Assembly (NCBI RefSeq): GCF_001904635.1
Contig: NZ_MRCB01000020.1
Span: 1 to 64,000 of the forward strand
Length of the DNA: 64,000 nt
Reading direction: 5' to 3'
Origin: Hydrococcus rivularis NIES-593
GTDB taxonomy: Bacteria > Cyanobacteriota > Cyanobacteriia > Cyanobacteriales > Microcystaceae
In this document: piece by piece, positions 27,124 through 36,600 of the stretch
Layout: every line of letters begins with the position of its first letter
How positions within the stretch are numbered: position 1 is the stretch's first letter
Notes under the pieces: generated by a model
The model's database searches: none
What the model saw: only the letters and a program-made list of their open reading frames with translations
What the model was told of the DNA's origin: nothing
Translations under genes and position numbers: made by a program

Positions 27124-28866
27124 ATGGAAAATTATCAATGTATCGCTATCGGGATCGATCGCTATCATTTTTTCCCCCCCCTAAATTTTGCTGAAGCTAG
27201 TGCGCGAATCCTCTATCAATGTTTGGTCGAACAGGCAAAAATTTCAGTTCGACAAGCCCTACTATTAACAGACGCATCTCCTCGGTTTCTCAATCGCTCT
27301 ACCTATCCCAATCGCAAAAATCTCATAAGTTGGTTAGAAATTAGAAACTCTCCCTCATCTTCCTCTCTCTGGTTCTTTTTCAGTGGCTATGGAATAAGTT
27401 ACCAAGGAGAAGATTACCTGATGCCTATCGATGGCAATCTCAAGGATATTCCGGGGACAGGAATCGCTATGCGATCGCTGTTTGAATCTCTCATTCAACA
27501 AAGGGCAGCCAGAATTTTAGTCGTGCTCGATCTCAGGGGAATGGAAGACGCGATGGTGGGGCAACAGGCGATCGCTTTGGCCAAACAAATGAAAATCTCT
27601 CTGATTGTATCTTCCCATGGCGATAAATCGGCGAGTTTGGGTCGGGGAATGTTGGCCACTGCCCTTGTAGAAGCACTCCGTCACTATCGCCAAAACATTA
27701 CCCTAGCAAAGTTAGAGCAATATCTACGCGATCGCCTGCCAGAATTTAGCCTCGATCTCTGGCGACCTACTCAAACTCCTGTTGTTATCAGTCCTAGCCC
27801 AGAAGCTAGCCATTATCCTCTCCTGGAAAAAGCAGAGCGCGATCGCATGCCGATGGCAACTTTTTCCTCTAGTAGGACTCTTTTCCCGCAGCCCATATCG
27901 CTTAAGAGGGCGACCGCCGACTCGCCGATGACCACTAAAGTCGCTGCGATCGCTCTCCCAAAACTGCCCGATCGCCCTGCCTTCTATTCTCCATTAAATA
28001 TCAACCTTCCCAGCAACAATAACGACGATAAACGAGCAAATATCGGCATAAAAGCAGATTTATCGCCTATTATTATTAAAATAAGCCAATTTAAATGGTT
28101 TTTCTTTGGATTGGCATCTAGCCTACTTCCGTCGCTGCTGACGATCGTCGTCGTTTTTCAACTGCTCCAAATGAGACAGCCAACCTCTATATCAGAGCAA
28201 GCAGCAGAGATTTTGGAAACCGAGACTCCTATCCAAGCAGGATCTAAAAGCGAGCAAGAAATCTTAAATCGTGCCACAATTTTCCTGAAAGCTAACCAAG
28301 CCTCAGATTTTAATCGAGCCATTGGCTCGGTTCGCCAATTAAAACCGGGCGATCCTTTTTATCAACAGGCGCGGGCTGATATCGATCGCTGGAGTCAGAT
28401 TATACTCGATATCGCCGAAGGACGGGCGCGAACGGGAGATTTTCAAAGGGCGATCGCGGCGGCAGAACTGGTTCCTCGCGATCGCGCAAGTCTTTCTCAA
28501 ACGGCTCGACAGAAAATTCGGCTCTGGGAAACCTTACAAAAACAACAACAAGCCACCAAAGCCGCGATCGAGACAGCCAGAAAACTAATTAATCCTTCTC
28601 AAGCCGCCACTTATAGCCGAGCGATCGCGCTCCTGCGCCAAATTCCACCCGAACAACCAGGCTATATGGAAACTCGTCAGTTTATGAATAACTGGAGCCA
28701 AAAGATTTACTTCCTGGCTATTTCCCATGCTGCCGAAGGCAATCTAGGGCAGGCGATCGAAACAGCCCAATTTATCCCTTCAGACACCCATTTATATCAA
28801 GATGCCCAAAAGGCGATCGCTCGGTGGAAGCAAAAGAGTAAGGCAAGATGGAAGATTAAGAAGTAG
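27124..28866 (+). CDS. Caspase-fold (peptidase C14) protein lacking the catalytic dyad
   Basis: 580 aa. The N-terminal ~230 residues follow the p20 orthocaspase pattern (YQCIAIGIDRY, then WFFFSGYG, EDYLMPIDGN, LVVLDLRGM, LIVSSHGDKSA). The catalytic His of FSGHG is Tyr (Y89), and the Cys of the LDxC motif aligns with Arg (R138), so proteolysis is unlikely. A disordered stretch, one transmembrane helix (about 325-349) and a C-terminal region of repeated helices (SRAIALLRQIPPEQPGY-like units every ~75 residues) follow. It is probably membrane-anchored, a scaffold or regulator, perhaps signalling with active caspases; this is inference. Dyad-substituted caspase homologues are known in cyanobacteria. 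Confidence 0.85.
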   Translation: MENYQCIAIGIDRYHFFPPLNFAEASARILYQCLVEQAKISVRQALLLTDASPRFLNRSTYPNRKNLISWLEIRNSPSSSSLWFFFSGYGISYQGEDYLMPIDGNLKDIPGTGIAMRSLFESLIQQRAARILVVLDLRGMEDAMVGQQAIALAKQMKISLIVSSHGDKSASLGRGMLATALVEALRHYRQNITLAKLEQYLRDRLPEFSLDLWRPTQTPVVISPSPEASHYPLLEKAERDRMPMATFSSSRTLFPQPISLKRATADSPMTTKVAAIALPKLPDRPAFYSPLNINLPSNNNDDKRANIGIKADLSPIIIKISQFKWFFFGLASSLLPSLLTIVVVFQLLQMRQPTSISEQAAEILETETPIQAGSKSEQEILNRATIFLKANQASDFNRAIGSVRQLKPGDPFYQQARADIDRWSQIILDIAEGRARTGDFQRAIAAAELVPRDRASLSQTARQKIRLWETLQKQQQATKAAIETARKLINPSQAATYSRAIALLRQIPPEQPGYMETRQFMNNWSQKIYFLAISHAAEGNLGQAIETAQFIPSDTHLYQDAQKAIARWKQKSKARWKIKK

Positions 28867-28983
28867 GAGACGGGGGAACGGGGAGACTTTTGAGACTGGG
28901 AGACAATTAACCACCAACCACTAACAAAAGACCAATGAGCAATGACTAATGACAAGGGACAAATGACCAATCCCCAATTCCCT

Positions 28984-29751
28984 TTAATTACCAGGAAATA
29001 AGCTTTCTTGCTCCATTTGTCCGAATTTCTGTTTGCCTTGTTGAAAAAACCATTGACGAATGATTTTGTTAAACATCTCCCAATCCGATCGCCATTGGTC
29101 AATGCCTTGGGTTAATTGTTTGAGTCGTTCGGGTTCGTTAGCGATCGCGATCGCGTAATTAAAGCTACCAGCGAACAAGATCGCGGGAATTGCAACTTGC
29201 TCGCCTATGTGTACTCTAGCTTCATTAATGCCCAGGCTAAATTGACGGCCTTCTAACTGGTACGACAAGTTAATTCCTGCTTGCACGGGGGCTTGACCAA
29301 AGTCTAGCCAAGGGCCGGCAGCCAGAAGCGTCCCGGTAATATATCTTCTAGCTGCATCTTGACCGCCGGAAAAAGGGACGATGCTTTTCGTGCTGATGCT
29401 AAGGGTTTGGTATTCGGCGTGGGGCAGTTTATCGATATATTTACGGGCAATTTGAGGCACTCTAGGCTCTTGCGCCCCTCGCGTGTCAATCGTCTCGGCA
29501 AAACTCACAGTCCGAGGTTGAGAAACAACGCTAACGCCATTTTGAAAGCTGACTTGAGCGAAGTTTGGAGACAAAATGGGCTGTTTTCCTAATTCCCAGT
29601 CGTTGGGAACGATGCCGCTAAATTTGAGAAAATCCTCGCTCAACATGGCGGGGTTGAGGTTTTTGGCAGAGATAGTCAGGGCGAGTTCCTGAATTTCTCG
29701 GATCTCAGTTGAGGAGTGACCGTCGAAATTGGGTTGTGATGGAGATATCAT
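28984..29751 (-). CDS. Conserved hypothetical protein
   Basis: 255 aa, no signal peptide or clear membrane helix. I do not recognise the family. Sequence character: soluble alpha/beta, with a segment ARVHIGEQVAIPAILFAG and a C-terminal helical part rich in Trp/Gln (DQWRSDWEMFNKIIRQWFFQQ). It lies upstream of rnj on the same strand, separated by 21 bases from the rnj stop, but the rnj start is far upstream, so cotranscription with rnj is possible only as the distal gene. The preceding 117-bp gap towards the caspase-like gene is A/C-rich simple sequence. Confidence 0.75.
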   Translation of the reverse strand: MISPSQPNFDGHSSTEIREIQELALTISAKNLNPAMLSEDFLKFSGIVPNDWELGKQPILSPNFAQVSFQNGVSVVSQPRTVSFAETIDTRGAQEPRVPQIARKYIDKLPHAEYQTLSISTKSIVPFSGGQDAARRYITGTLLAAGPWLDFGQAPVQAGINLSYQLEGRQFSLGINEARVHIGEQVAIPAILFAGSFNYAIAIANEPERLKQLTQGIDQWRSDWEMFNKIIRQWFFQQGKQKFGQMEQESLFPGN

Positions 29752-29772
29752 AATGTTCTAGAAACAATCGGC

Positions 29773-31557
29773 TCAATTATTAATTGGAGATAGAGATTGC
29801 TCTGGCGAAACTACAGATGCGGTCGAGCGCCGACGGCGATAAGTTCTCGTTGGCGTAGGATCTGGCGTTTGCAGTAAGAAGACTACTAAAGGGCTGCTTT
29901 GCAGTTCTCGTCGGACGAGTCGTTGCAGGTTATTCTCAATTTCTTCTCGAAAAGCCGTCCAATCGACCTCGATTGCGTCTCCATTAGCGTTTTGGCTGAA
30001 TTCGTTCCAACGCTCGCTTAAAATTCGCTCGATCGTCTTGGCGATGAGTTTTTGTAGGAGCGATCGCTCGACGGTCGTAACCACCCCCCGCAGATGAACT
30101 TCTGGCTGTGCCATGAGTTTGCCGTCCCAATCTATGGCAGCAGCTACTGTCACCACGCCATCTTCTGCCAACTGCTGTCGCTCTTGCATGATATTGTCGT
30201 GAACCACGCCGGCGCTATCGACCAGTTGCAGTCCGGAAGGCACTTGACCGACAATGGCAATGCGATCGGCTTCTAACTCGACTATATCCCCGTTCCTGAC
30301 AATGACTGTATTTTCTGCTGGAATGCCCATGCTATGAGCCATCTGGGCGTGTTTGACCAGCATTCGATGCTCTCCGTGGACTGGCATAAAGAACTTGGGT
30401 TTTGTCAGCGCCAGCATCAGTTTTTGTTCTTCTTGAGCGCCATGACCCGATACGTGAATGCCTTTGTCGCGTCCGTAAATGACATTGGCTCCCAGCATCA
30501 TCAAGCGGTCGATCGTATTAACTACTGCAATCGTATTGCCTGGGATCGGATTGGCAGAAAAGACTACCGTATCTCCCTGACGGATTTTGATTTGGGGATG
30601 TTCCCCTTTGGAGATGCGCGTCATTGCCGCTAAAGGTTCTCCTTGAGATCCCGTTGTCAGAATCAGGACTTTCTCGTCGGGCAAGTTGCGAACCGTTTTT
30701 AGGGGTTCAAAGATATCGTCGGGACATTTAATATAGCCCAAATTGCGAGCATGGGCAATCACGTTAAGCATCGATCGTCCGACGACTGCCACTTTGCGAT
30801 TGTGTTTCTGCGCCAGTTGGAGAATGATGTTGATGCGATGAACCGAAGAAGCAAAGGTCGTAATCATCAACCGTCCGGGTGCTTGGGCGAAGACGCGATC
30901 GAGATTGGGATAAACAGATCGCTCTGAGGGGGTATTGCCCGGTACTTCGGCGTTAGTCGAATCGCTCAGGAGGCATAATACGCCTTTTTCTCCGTGTTCG
31001 GCTAATTTTTGCAGGTCGAAAAACTCGCCATCGACAGGGGTATGGTCGATCTTAAAATCTCCCGTATGAATGATGACTCCGATAGGCGTATGAATGGCGA
31101 CGCTAAAGCTATCGGCGATCGAGTGGGTGTTGCGGATAAATTCTACAACAAACGAGCGTCCGACTCTTACTATTTCGCGAGGTCGAACGGTTTTCAGCGT
31201 CGTGCGATTGGCTACCCCTGCCTCTTTTAATTTGTCCTGCAACAAAGCCATGGCTAGGCGAGGACCATAGATAATTGGAATGTCAAATTGCTTGAGATGA
31301 TAGGCAATTCCACCAATGTGATCTTCATGCCCATGAGTGACAATCATCCCTTTAATTTTGTGGCGATTTTCTCTCAGGTAGGTCATGTCGGGCAGAACGA
31401 TATTAACCCCGTGCATATCCTCTGTCGGAAAGGCGATTCCTGCATCTAATAGCAGAATTTCGTCGTCATACTCAAATATGCAGGTATTTTTTCCAATTTC
31501 GTGCAGTCCTCCGAGGGGGATAATTTTTAGATTAGGCTGGTTTCCGTTTTGATTCAT
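29773..31557 (-). CDS. rnj: Ribonuclease J
   Basis: 594 aa from the ATG at 31557, which has a perfect AAGGAGG four bases upstream; an in-frame start at 31611 lies in AT-rich leader and gives a non-conserved extension. Endo/5'-3' exoribonuclease of the metallo-beta-lactamase/beta-CASP family. The zinc motif is THGHEDHIGG (H75, H77, D79, H80), with the beta-CASP region (STNAEVPGNTPSER, SGHGAQEEQ) and C-terminal domain intact. Function is mRNA turnover and rRNA processing. It follows dapA and asd, an arrangement common in cyanobacteria. Confidence 0.96.
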   Translation of the reverse strand: MNQNGNQPNLKIIPLGGLHEIGKNTCIFEYDDEILLLDAGIAFPTEDMHGVNIVLPDMTYLRENRHKIKGMIVTHGHEDHIGGIAYHLKQFDIPIIYGPRLAMALLQDKLKEAGVANRTTLKTVRPREIVRVGRSFVVEFIRNTHSIADSFSVAIHTPIGVIIHTGDFKIDHTPVDGEFFDLQKLAEHGEKGVLCLLSDSTNAEVPGNTPSERSVYPNLDRVFAQAPGRLMITTFASSVHRINIILQLAQKHNRKVAVVGRSMLNVIAHARNLGYIKCPDDIFEPLKTVRNLPDEKVLILTTGSQGEPLAAMTRISKGEHPQIKIRQGDTVVFSANPIPGNTIAVVNTIDRLMMLGANVIYGRDKGIHVSGHGAQEEQKLMLALTKPKFFMPVHGEHRMLVKHAQMAHSMGIPAENTVIVRNGDIVELEADRIAIVGQVPSGLQLVDSAGVVHDNIMQERQQLAEDGVVTVAAAIDWDGKLMAQPEVHLRGVVTTVERSLLQKLIAKTIERILSERWNEFSQNANGDAIEVDWTAFREEIENNLQRLVRRELQSSPLVVFLLQTPDPTPTRTYRRRRSTASVVSPEQSLSPINN

Positions 31558-31777
31558 TTTCCTCCTTAATGGTTTACCAAGATTGAGTTTTAAAATGGAG
31601 CTTTTTGTCAATAATTTTTGTTAAATATTTTTTAAATTAATTTAGATAAATTATAAACATCAAAATAAAAAAAATCCAATTACTTTTATAAAAACAACTT
31701 CTATTTTTATTTATAGAATTGTTTTATATCTAAGTATTTTCTCAGAAAAATCGAGAAAAGATTTTAAGAAATTAGAC

Positions 31778-32668
31778 TTAGCTTAGAGACAAACTCTGTA
31801 AAACACTTTCTAAATTTTGTTTTAAATTAGGTGAGATTTCGCAAAGCGGCAGTCGCAGTCCTCCAACTTGCCAGCCTTTTAAGTTTAACGCGGCTTTGAT
31901 GGGAATGGGATTAGTCGTACAAAAAAGCACTTTAAATAAAGGAAAGAGCTGGATGTTAATCTCTTTTGCCAGCGTTGCATTGCCCGTTTCAAACGCTTGT
32001 ATCATCTTTTGCAGTTGCTCGCCTACCAAATGGCTTGCCACGCTGACTACGCCGACTCCTCCTACGGTGAGTAGGGGAAGGGTGAGAAAATCATCGCCTG
32101 AGTAAATAGCAAATGAGGGAGGGGTTAGGCGATGAATCTGACAGGCTTGCTCTAGATTCCCGCTTGCTTCTTTGACAGCGACAATATTCTCTATCTCTGC
32201 CAATTTAGCGATTGTCTCTGGCAAAAGATTTTGTCCCGTGCGACCCGGAATATTGTAGAGCATCAAAGGTAGGTCGGGGCAAGCCCGCGCGATCGCCCGA
32301 AAATGCTCGTATAATCCTTCTTGGGGAGGCTTATTGTAGTATGGTACGACCTGCAAGGAACCGTCTAACCCCAAGTCAGCTGCTTTTTTAGTGGCTTCAA
32401 TTGCTTCCTTGGTCGAGTTCGATCCCGTTCCGGCAATGATTTTTGCCCTGCCGCCAACGGCTTTTTTGACGACTTGAAAGAGTTGATATTCTTCCTCCCA
32501 TGTCAGCGTTGGCGATTCGCCAGTCGTCCCGCAGACGACCAATCCGTCACTGCCATGAGTCGCTAAATAATCGGCTAATCTTTCGGCGACTTCATAATTG
32601 ACATTGCCCCGTTCGTCAAAAGGAGTCACCATCGCGGTGATTACTCGTCCAAAGTTGCGATCGTTCAT
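31778..32668 (-). CDS. dapA: 4-hydroxy-tetrahydrodipicolinate synthase
   Basis: 296 aa from the ATG giving [17 protein letters not shown]; an in-frame TTG at 32704 would add 12 residues. Condenses aspartate semialdehyde and pyruvate in lysine/diaminopimelate synthesis. Seen: GTTGESPTL (substrate loop), [11 protein letters not shown] (tyrosine and arginine of the active site), and the Schiff-base lysine in VAVKEASGN. It lies downstream of asd, whose product is its substrate, and upstream of rnj, with an AT-rich 220-bp gap between. Confidence 0.97.
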   Translation of the reverse strand: MNDRNFGRVITAMVTPFDERGNVNYEVAERLADYLATHGSDGLVVCGTTGESPTLTWEEEYQLFQVVKKAVGGRAKIIAGTGSNSTKEAIEATKKAADLGLDGSLQVVPYYNKPPQEGLYEHFRAIARACPDLPLMLYNIPGRTGQNLLPETIAKLAEIENIVAVKEASGNLEQACQIHRLTPPSFAIYSGDDFLTLPLLTVGGVGVVSVASHLVGEQLQKMIQAFETGNATLAKEINIQLFPLFKVLFCTTNPIPIKAALNLKGWQVGGLRLPLCEISPNLKQNLESVLQSLSLS

Positions 32669-32716
32669 TCGATTTTGAATTTTGGTTTGATTAATAGTAG
32701 TCAATAGACTTTCTGG

Positions 32717-33760
32717 CTAAACAGAAACTGCTGAAGTCGATGATTTGAGAAGATTTTTTTCGATCAATAATTCGGCAATCTGCACCGCATTTAAGGCTGC
32801 TCCTTTGCGAATTTGATCGCCGCAGAGCCACAATTCCAACCCGCAAGGGTGAGATAAATCTTGACGAATTCGACCCACGAACACTTCATCTTTGCCCGTT
32901 GCATCAATCGGCATGGGAAAATAATTTGCCTGCCACTCTTCGACCAGTTTCACCCCCGGTGCCGAAGCGAGAATTTCTCTGGCTTGCTGTGGCGCAAAGG
33001 GACGACTAAATTCTAGATTAACCGCTTCTGAGTGGGCGCGGAGTACGGGAACCCGAACGCAAGTTGCCGTAATTGACAACTGAGGGGCATTGAAAATCTT
33101 GCGAGTTTCCCGAATCATTTTCATCTCTTCCTCGCAATAACCTTCTTCGTTTAGGGGAGAATTGTGAGGAAATAAATTAAATGCTAAGGGATAGGGAAAG
33201 GCTTGCGTAGAGGGAGTCTGGTTTTCTAGAATCGCTTTTGCTTGGGCTTTTAACTCTTCCATCGCCCTCGCACCCGCACCGCTAGCCGATTGGTAGGTAG
33301 ACACTACGATACGTTTGATTGGCTGGACTTGGTGGAGGGGAAATATTGCCATTCCCATTAAGATTGTCGTACAGTTGGGATTGGCAATGATGCCTTGATG
33401 CTGGGCGGCAGCTTCTGGGTTGATTTCAGGAACGATTAAGGGCACCTGGGAATCCATGCGAAAAGCACTGGAGTTATCAATAATTACTGCCCCTGATTCA
33501 ACAATCGTTTTTGCCCAAGCCTTGGAGGTGGAAGCGCCCGCAGAGGCTAACACGATATCCACGCCTTGGAAAGAATCCTCGCTCACTGCCTCGACGGGAA
33601 GATTTTCTCCCCTAAACGGTAGAGTTGTTCCCGCCGAACGAGGCGAAGCGAGAAGTTTTAGGTTAGCAACTGGAAACTGACGACTTTCTAGAAGTTCGAG
33701 TAATTCTGTACCAACTGCTCCCGTTGCGCCAAGAATGGCGACATTGACTCTGTGTGACAA
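32717..33760 (-). CDS. asd: Aspartate-semialdehyde dehydrogenase
   Basis: About 347 aa from a TTG at 33760, preceded by GGAGG with seven-base spacing, giving (M)SHRVNVAILGATG as in homologues. An upstream ATG at 33790 would add ten residues; either is possible. Reduces aspartyl phosphate to aspartate semialdehyde with NADPH. GATGAVGTELL binds NADP, the catalytic Cys is C130 in NPNCTTILMG, and the active-site histidine is in VPVLRAHSEAVN. It is the first gene of the asd-dapA-rnj group. Confidence 0.96.
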   Translation of the reverse strand: MSHRVNVAILGATGAVGTELLELLESRQFPVANLKLLASPRSAGTTLPFRGENLPVEAVSEDSFQGVDIVLASAGASTSKAWAKTIVESGAVIIDNSSAFRMDSQVPLIVPEINPEAAAQHQGIIANPNCTTILMGMAIFPLHQVQPIKRIVVSTYQSASGAGARAMEELKAQAKAILENQTPSTQAFPYPLAFNLFPHNSPLNEEGYCEEEMKMIRETRKIFNAPQLSITATCVRVPVLRAHSEAVNLEFSRPFAPQQAREILASAPGVKLVEEWQANYFPMPIDATGKDEVFVGRIRQDLSHPCGLELWLCGDQIRKGAALNAVQIAELLIEKNLLKSSTSAVSV

Positions 33761-33790
33761 ATTTTTTCCTCCACTTGTTAGCAATCGCAT

Positions 33791-34209
33791 CTCTTGTAGC
33801 TGGTTTTTAATGCTTTAATTTTCTTCAATCTCTAGAGAGAGTCTTTCTTAAAAAACTTTAGTTAATTTTTTTTAAGTCGAGGTTGCTTGAGATGGCTGTT
33901 TTCATTTTGCCTCAAAGTTTCTCTCTTCTTGCCAACCGATCTTCGCCATCTTAACAATCTAGAAAACTTTAATCTAGCCACAATGAGATATCTTTGAGTG
34001 TACTATTATCAAATAGGTGAAAGAGCGACACAAGAAATTCCACAGGCAAGGCTAAACGCCAACGCGACTCTCTTTGCCTTGTTTGATGGATAGTTGCTTC
34101 ACTTAGGATATCACGAGCGGTGTCTGTTTATTTAATCGTTAACGCGATCGCCGCTCGTCAATTCCGAATCCGAAACAGTTATTGTAGTTGTCTAAATTTA
34201 GGAACGTCG
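33791..34209. other. Intergenic region between divergent asd and tig
   Basis: About 420 bases with no coding potential that I can support. They contain the divergent promoters for asd (minus) and tig (plus). No strong inverted repeats were seen. TTTTTTAAG and other AT-rich tracts lie near 33870. An open frame from 34120 into tig exists, but the first 30 codons are not tig-like. Confidence 0.4.
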
Positions 34210-35595
34210 ATGAAAGTAACCCAGGAAAAACTTCCTGACAGTCAAATTGGCTTGGAAATCGAAATTTCGGCTGAAACCTCGAAAAATACCTACGAAAAAG
34301 TGATACAAAACCTAGCTCGCTCCTCGAACATTCCTGGGTTTCGCAAGGGAAAAGTTCCTCGTCAAGTGCTGCTGCAAAGAATCGGCTCGAAGCAAATCAA
34401 GGCAGCAGCCTTGGAAGAGATCGTTCAAAAAGCCTTAGAAGAAGCCATAAAGCAAGAATCGATCGAATCGCTAGGAAATTACAAATTACGCTCCAATTTT
34501 GACGAATTAATTCAAAAATACGAACCAGGACAGCCATTAACTTTTTCTGCCTCCGTTGACGTGCCGCCAACGGTAGAACTGGGACAATATCAAGGTCTGA
34601 CAGTGAAAGCAGAGGAGAGCGTTTACGATCCCAAAGAAGTCGAGGATTGGCTAGAACAACGTCGCGTCCAGCAAGCGACTTTAGTTCCCGTCGAAGAACG
34701 TGGGGCACAAATGGGAGACGTGGCAATTGTTGACTATCAAGGGCTCACAGTTACGGAGTCAGGAGAAGCAGGCGAACCCATTCCAGGCGTTCAAGGGACG
34801 GATTTAAAAGTCGAAATGGAACGAGGACGCTTCATCGGGGGAATGGTCGAAGGAATTGTCGGCATGAAGCCGGAAGAAACCAAGGAAATTTCCGTAACTT
34901 TCCCAGAAGATTATCCGCGAGAAGATTTAGCCGGAAAAGCGGTCATCTTTAGCATTACCCTCAAAGAACTCAAAGCAAAAGAACTGCCAGAGTTAGACGA
35001 TGACTTTGCCCAAGAGGTAAGCGAATTCGAGACGATGGCACAGCTAAGGGAATCTCTGGAAAAACAATATCGAGAAAAAGCCGAACAAGAAACGAAAAAC
35101 AGCATTCGTTCGGCAATTATAGCAGAATTGCTCAAAAACTGCGCGGTCGATCTGCCGGATACGATGATTCAGGAAGAAGTCAACGCGATTCTGACTCAGA
35201 CGGCAATGCAGATGCAGCAGCTTGGCGTTGATATCAAGCAGCTATTCAATGCACAGAGCATTCCTCGGATGCGGGAAAATTCTCGTCCCGAAGCCATAGA
35301 GCGCCTCAAACAAACCCTAATCCTCAAAGAAATTGCCAAAGCCGAATCGATCGAACCGGAAGCAGAAGCAGTAGAAGCCAAGATTAAAGAACTCAGAGAA
35401 AAATTTAGCGATCGCGAAATTGATTTAGAACGCTTGCGAGACATGGTGCAAGAAGACTTGCTCGCCGAAAAAACCCTCGATTGGCTTGAAGAAAAAACAA
35501 CAGTAGAATTAGTTCCCAAAGGAACGCTTGAAGAAGAAGCAAAATCCGAAGAAGAGGAAACCGAAGCAGCCTCAACCCAGACAGAAGAAGAATAA
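34210..35595 (+). CDS. tig: Trigger factor (peptidyl-prolyl isomerase/ribosome chaperone)
   Basis: 461 aa from ATG at 34210 (MKVTQEKLPDSQIGLEIEI). The N-terminal ribosome-binding domain carries the GFRKGKVPRQVLLQRIG signature. A FKBP-type PPIase domain (about 160-245, GDVAIVDYQG to the FSITLKELK strand) and a long helical C-terminal chaperone domain follow, with an acidic Glu-rich tail typical of cyanobacterial members. It precedes clpP and clpX, a widely conserved arrangement that links nascent-chain folding with proteolysis. Confidence 0.97.
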   Translation: MKVTQEKLPDSQIGLEIEISAETSKNTYEKVIQNLARSSNIPGFRKGKVPRQVLLQRIGSKQIKAAALEEIVQKALEEAIKQESIESLGNYKLRSNFDELIQKYEPGQPLTFSASVDVPPTVELGQYQGLTVKAEESVYDPKEVEDWLEQRRVQQATLVPVEERGAQMGDVAIVDYQGLTVTESGEAGEPIPGVQGTDLKVEMERGRFIGGMVEGIVGMKPEETKEISVTFPEDYPREDLAGKAVIFSITLKELKAKELPELDDDFAQEVSEFETMAQLRESLEKQYREKAEQETKNSIRSAIIAELLKNCAVDLPDTMIQEEVNAILTQTAMQMQQLGVDIKQLFNAQSIPRMRENSRPEAIERLKQTLILKEIAKAESIEPEAEAVEAKIKELREKFSDREIDLERLRDMVQEDLLAEKTLDWLEEKTTVELVPKGTLEEEAKSEEEETEAASTQTEEE

Positions 35596-35898
35596 AATAA
35601 AGGGAATCGAAATGAAGGATAGCAAAGATGGATCGGTTAGGAGTAGAGAATGGCGCTCAAAGGGCAGGCGCAAGGGAATTCCTTCCCGCCTGAGCGCCTA
35701 CGCGACTTCTTTGGGTTCGTACATCTTCCCTATCTCCTTCATCCTTTGCGGTTGTACCCAATTCGCGATCGCTTAAGGCATAATGTTGTCAGAAGGTAAA
35801 TTGGTTGGTTTGGTCTTCTTATCTAAAAAACAGAAGCACTAAGTCAATCACCTTTAGTTAAGATATAAATTTTTGCTTCGAGCTTAGCTCCTAGGTTT
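35596..35898. other. Gap between tig and clpP with a hairpin
   Basis: No supportable gene. GGCGCTCA (35652-35659) and TGAGCGCC (35691-35698) can pair around GGGAATTCC-containing sequence, giving a bulged stem that could attenuate read-through from tig. The remainder (about 35770-35898) is probably the clpP promoter region. Confidence 0.4.
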
Positions 35899-36600
35899 AT
35901 GGTTCAATCGCGATCGCGCCAATCTTCAATCACCAGCTATTGTTCTTGGGATATCTACTCTCAAAGTCCCAACGACGTTGAAAACGTTATTCCTATGGTC
36001 GTGGAACAATCTGGGTTGGGAGAAAGAGCCTTTGATATCTACTCGCGACTGCTCAGAGAGCGGATTGTTTTTCTGGGAACCCCGATTGACGACAAAGTTG
36101 CCGATTCGATCGTGGCACAATTGTTATATTTAGATGCCGAAGACCCAGAAAAAGACATTCAGCTATACATCAACTCTCCTGGAGGGTCGGTGTATGCAGG
36201 CTTCGCTATCTACGATGCCATGCAGCAAGTTCGCCCGGATGTCGTCACCATCTGTTTCGGATTAGCTGCTAGCATGGGCGCGTTTTTGCTATCGGGCGGT
36301 GCCAAAGGAAAGCGCATGGCTTTGCCGAGTGCGAGGTTGATGATCCATCAGCCTATCGGCGGTGCCCAAGGACAAGCCGTAGAAATCGAAATTCAGGCTA
36401 GAGAAATCCTCTACATGAAACAAAGGCTAAACGAACTTCTTGCTATCCACACAGGTCAGCCATACGAGAAAATTGCTACCGATACCGAACGCGATTTCTA
36501 CATGTCCGCTCAAGAAGCCCAAGAATACGGACTGATCGACCGCGTGATCTCTCGCCCAACCCTTTCCGATCCAACCATTCCCGTTACATCACTAAAATGA
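35899..36600 (+). CDS. clpP: ATP-dependent Clp protease proteolytic subunit
   Basis: 233 aa. Serine protease subunit forming the tetradecameric chamber. The catalytic Ser is in [14 protein letters not shown], the His in [15 protein letters not shown], and the Asp in the TERDFYMS stretch. The core begins at [19 protein letters not shown], so the first ~32 residues (ending at an in-frame ATG, 35995) are an unusual extension or the true start is internal. It overlaps clpX by four bases (ATGA), so they are translationally coupled. Confidence 0.96.
   Translation: MVQSRSRQSSITSYCSWDIYSQSPNDVENVIPMVVEQSGLGERAFDIYSRLLRERIVFLGTPIDDKVADSIVAQLLYLDAEDPEKDIQLYINSPGGSVYAGFAIYDAMQQVRPDVVTICFGLAASMGAFLLSGGAKGKRMALPSARLMIHQPIGGAQGQAVEIEIQAREILYMKQRLNELLAIHTGQPYEKIATDTERDFYMSAQEAQEYGLIDRVISRPTLSDPTIPVTSLK

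Noticed and set aside
34120-34209. Extension of trigger factor to an upstream start
   Set aside because: The extra 30 residues are not like trigger factor N-termini; the ATG at 34210 gives the family start.
35612-35776. Short frame between tig and clpP (ending in a Cys/Gly-rich tail)
   Set aside because: It coincides with a hairpin and has no conserved-looking sequence or ribosome site that I can justify.
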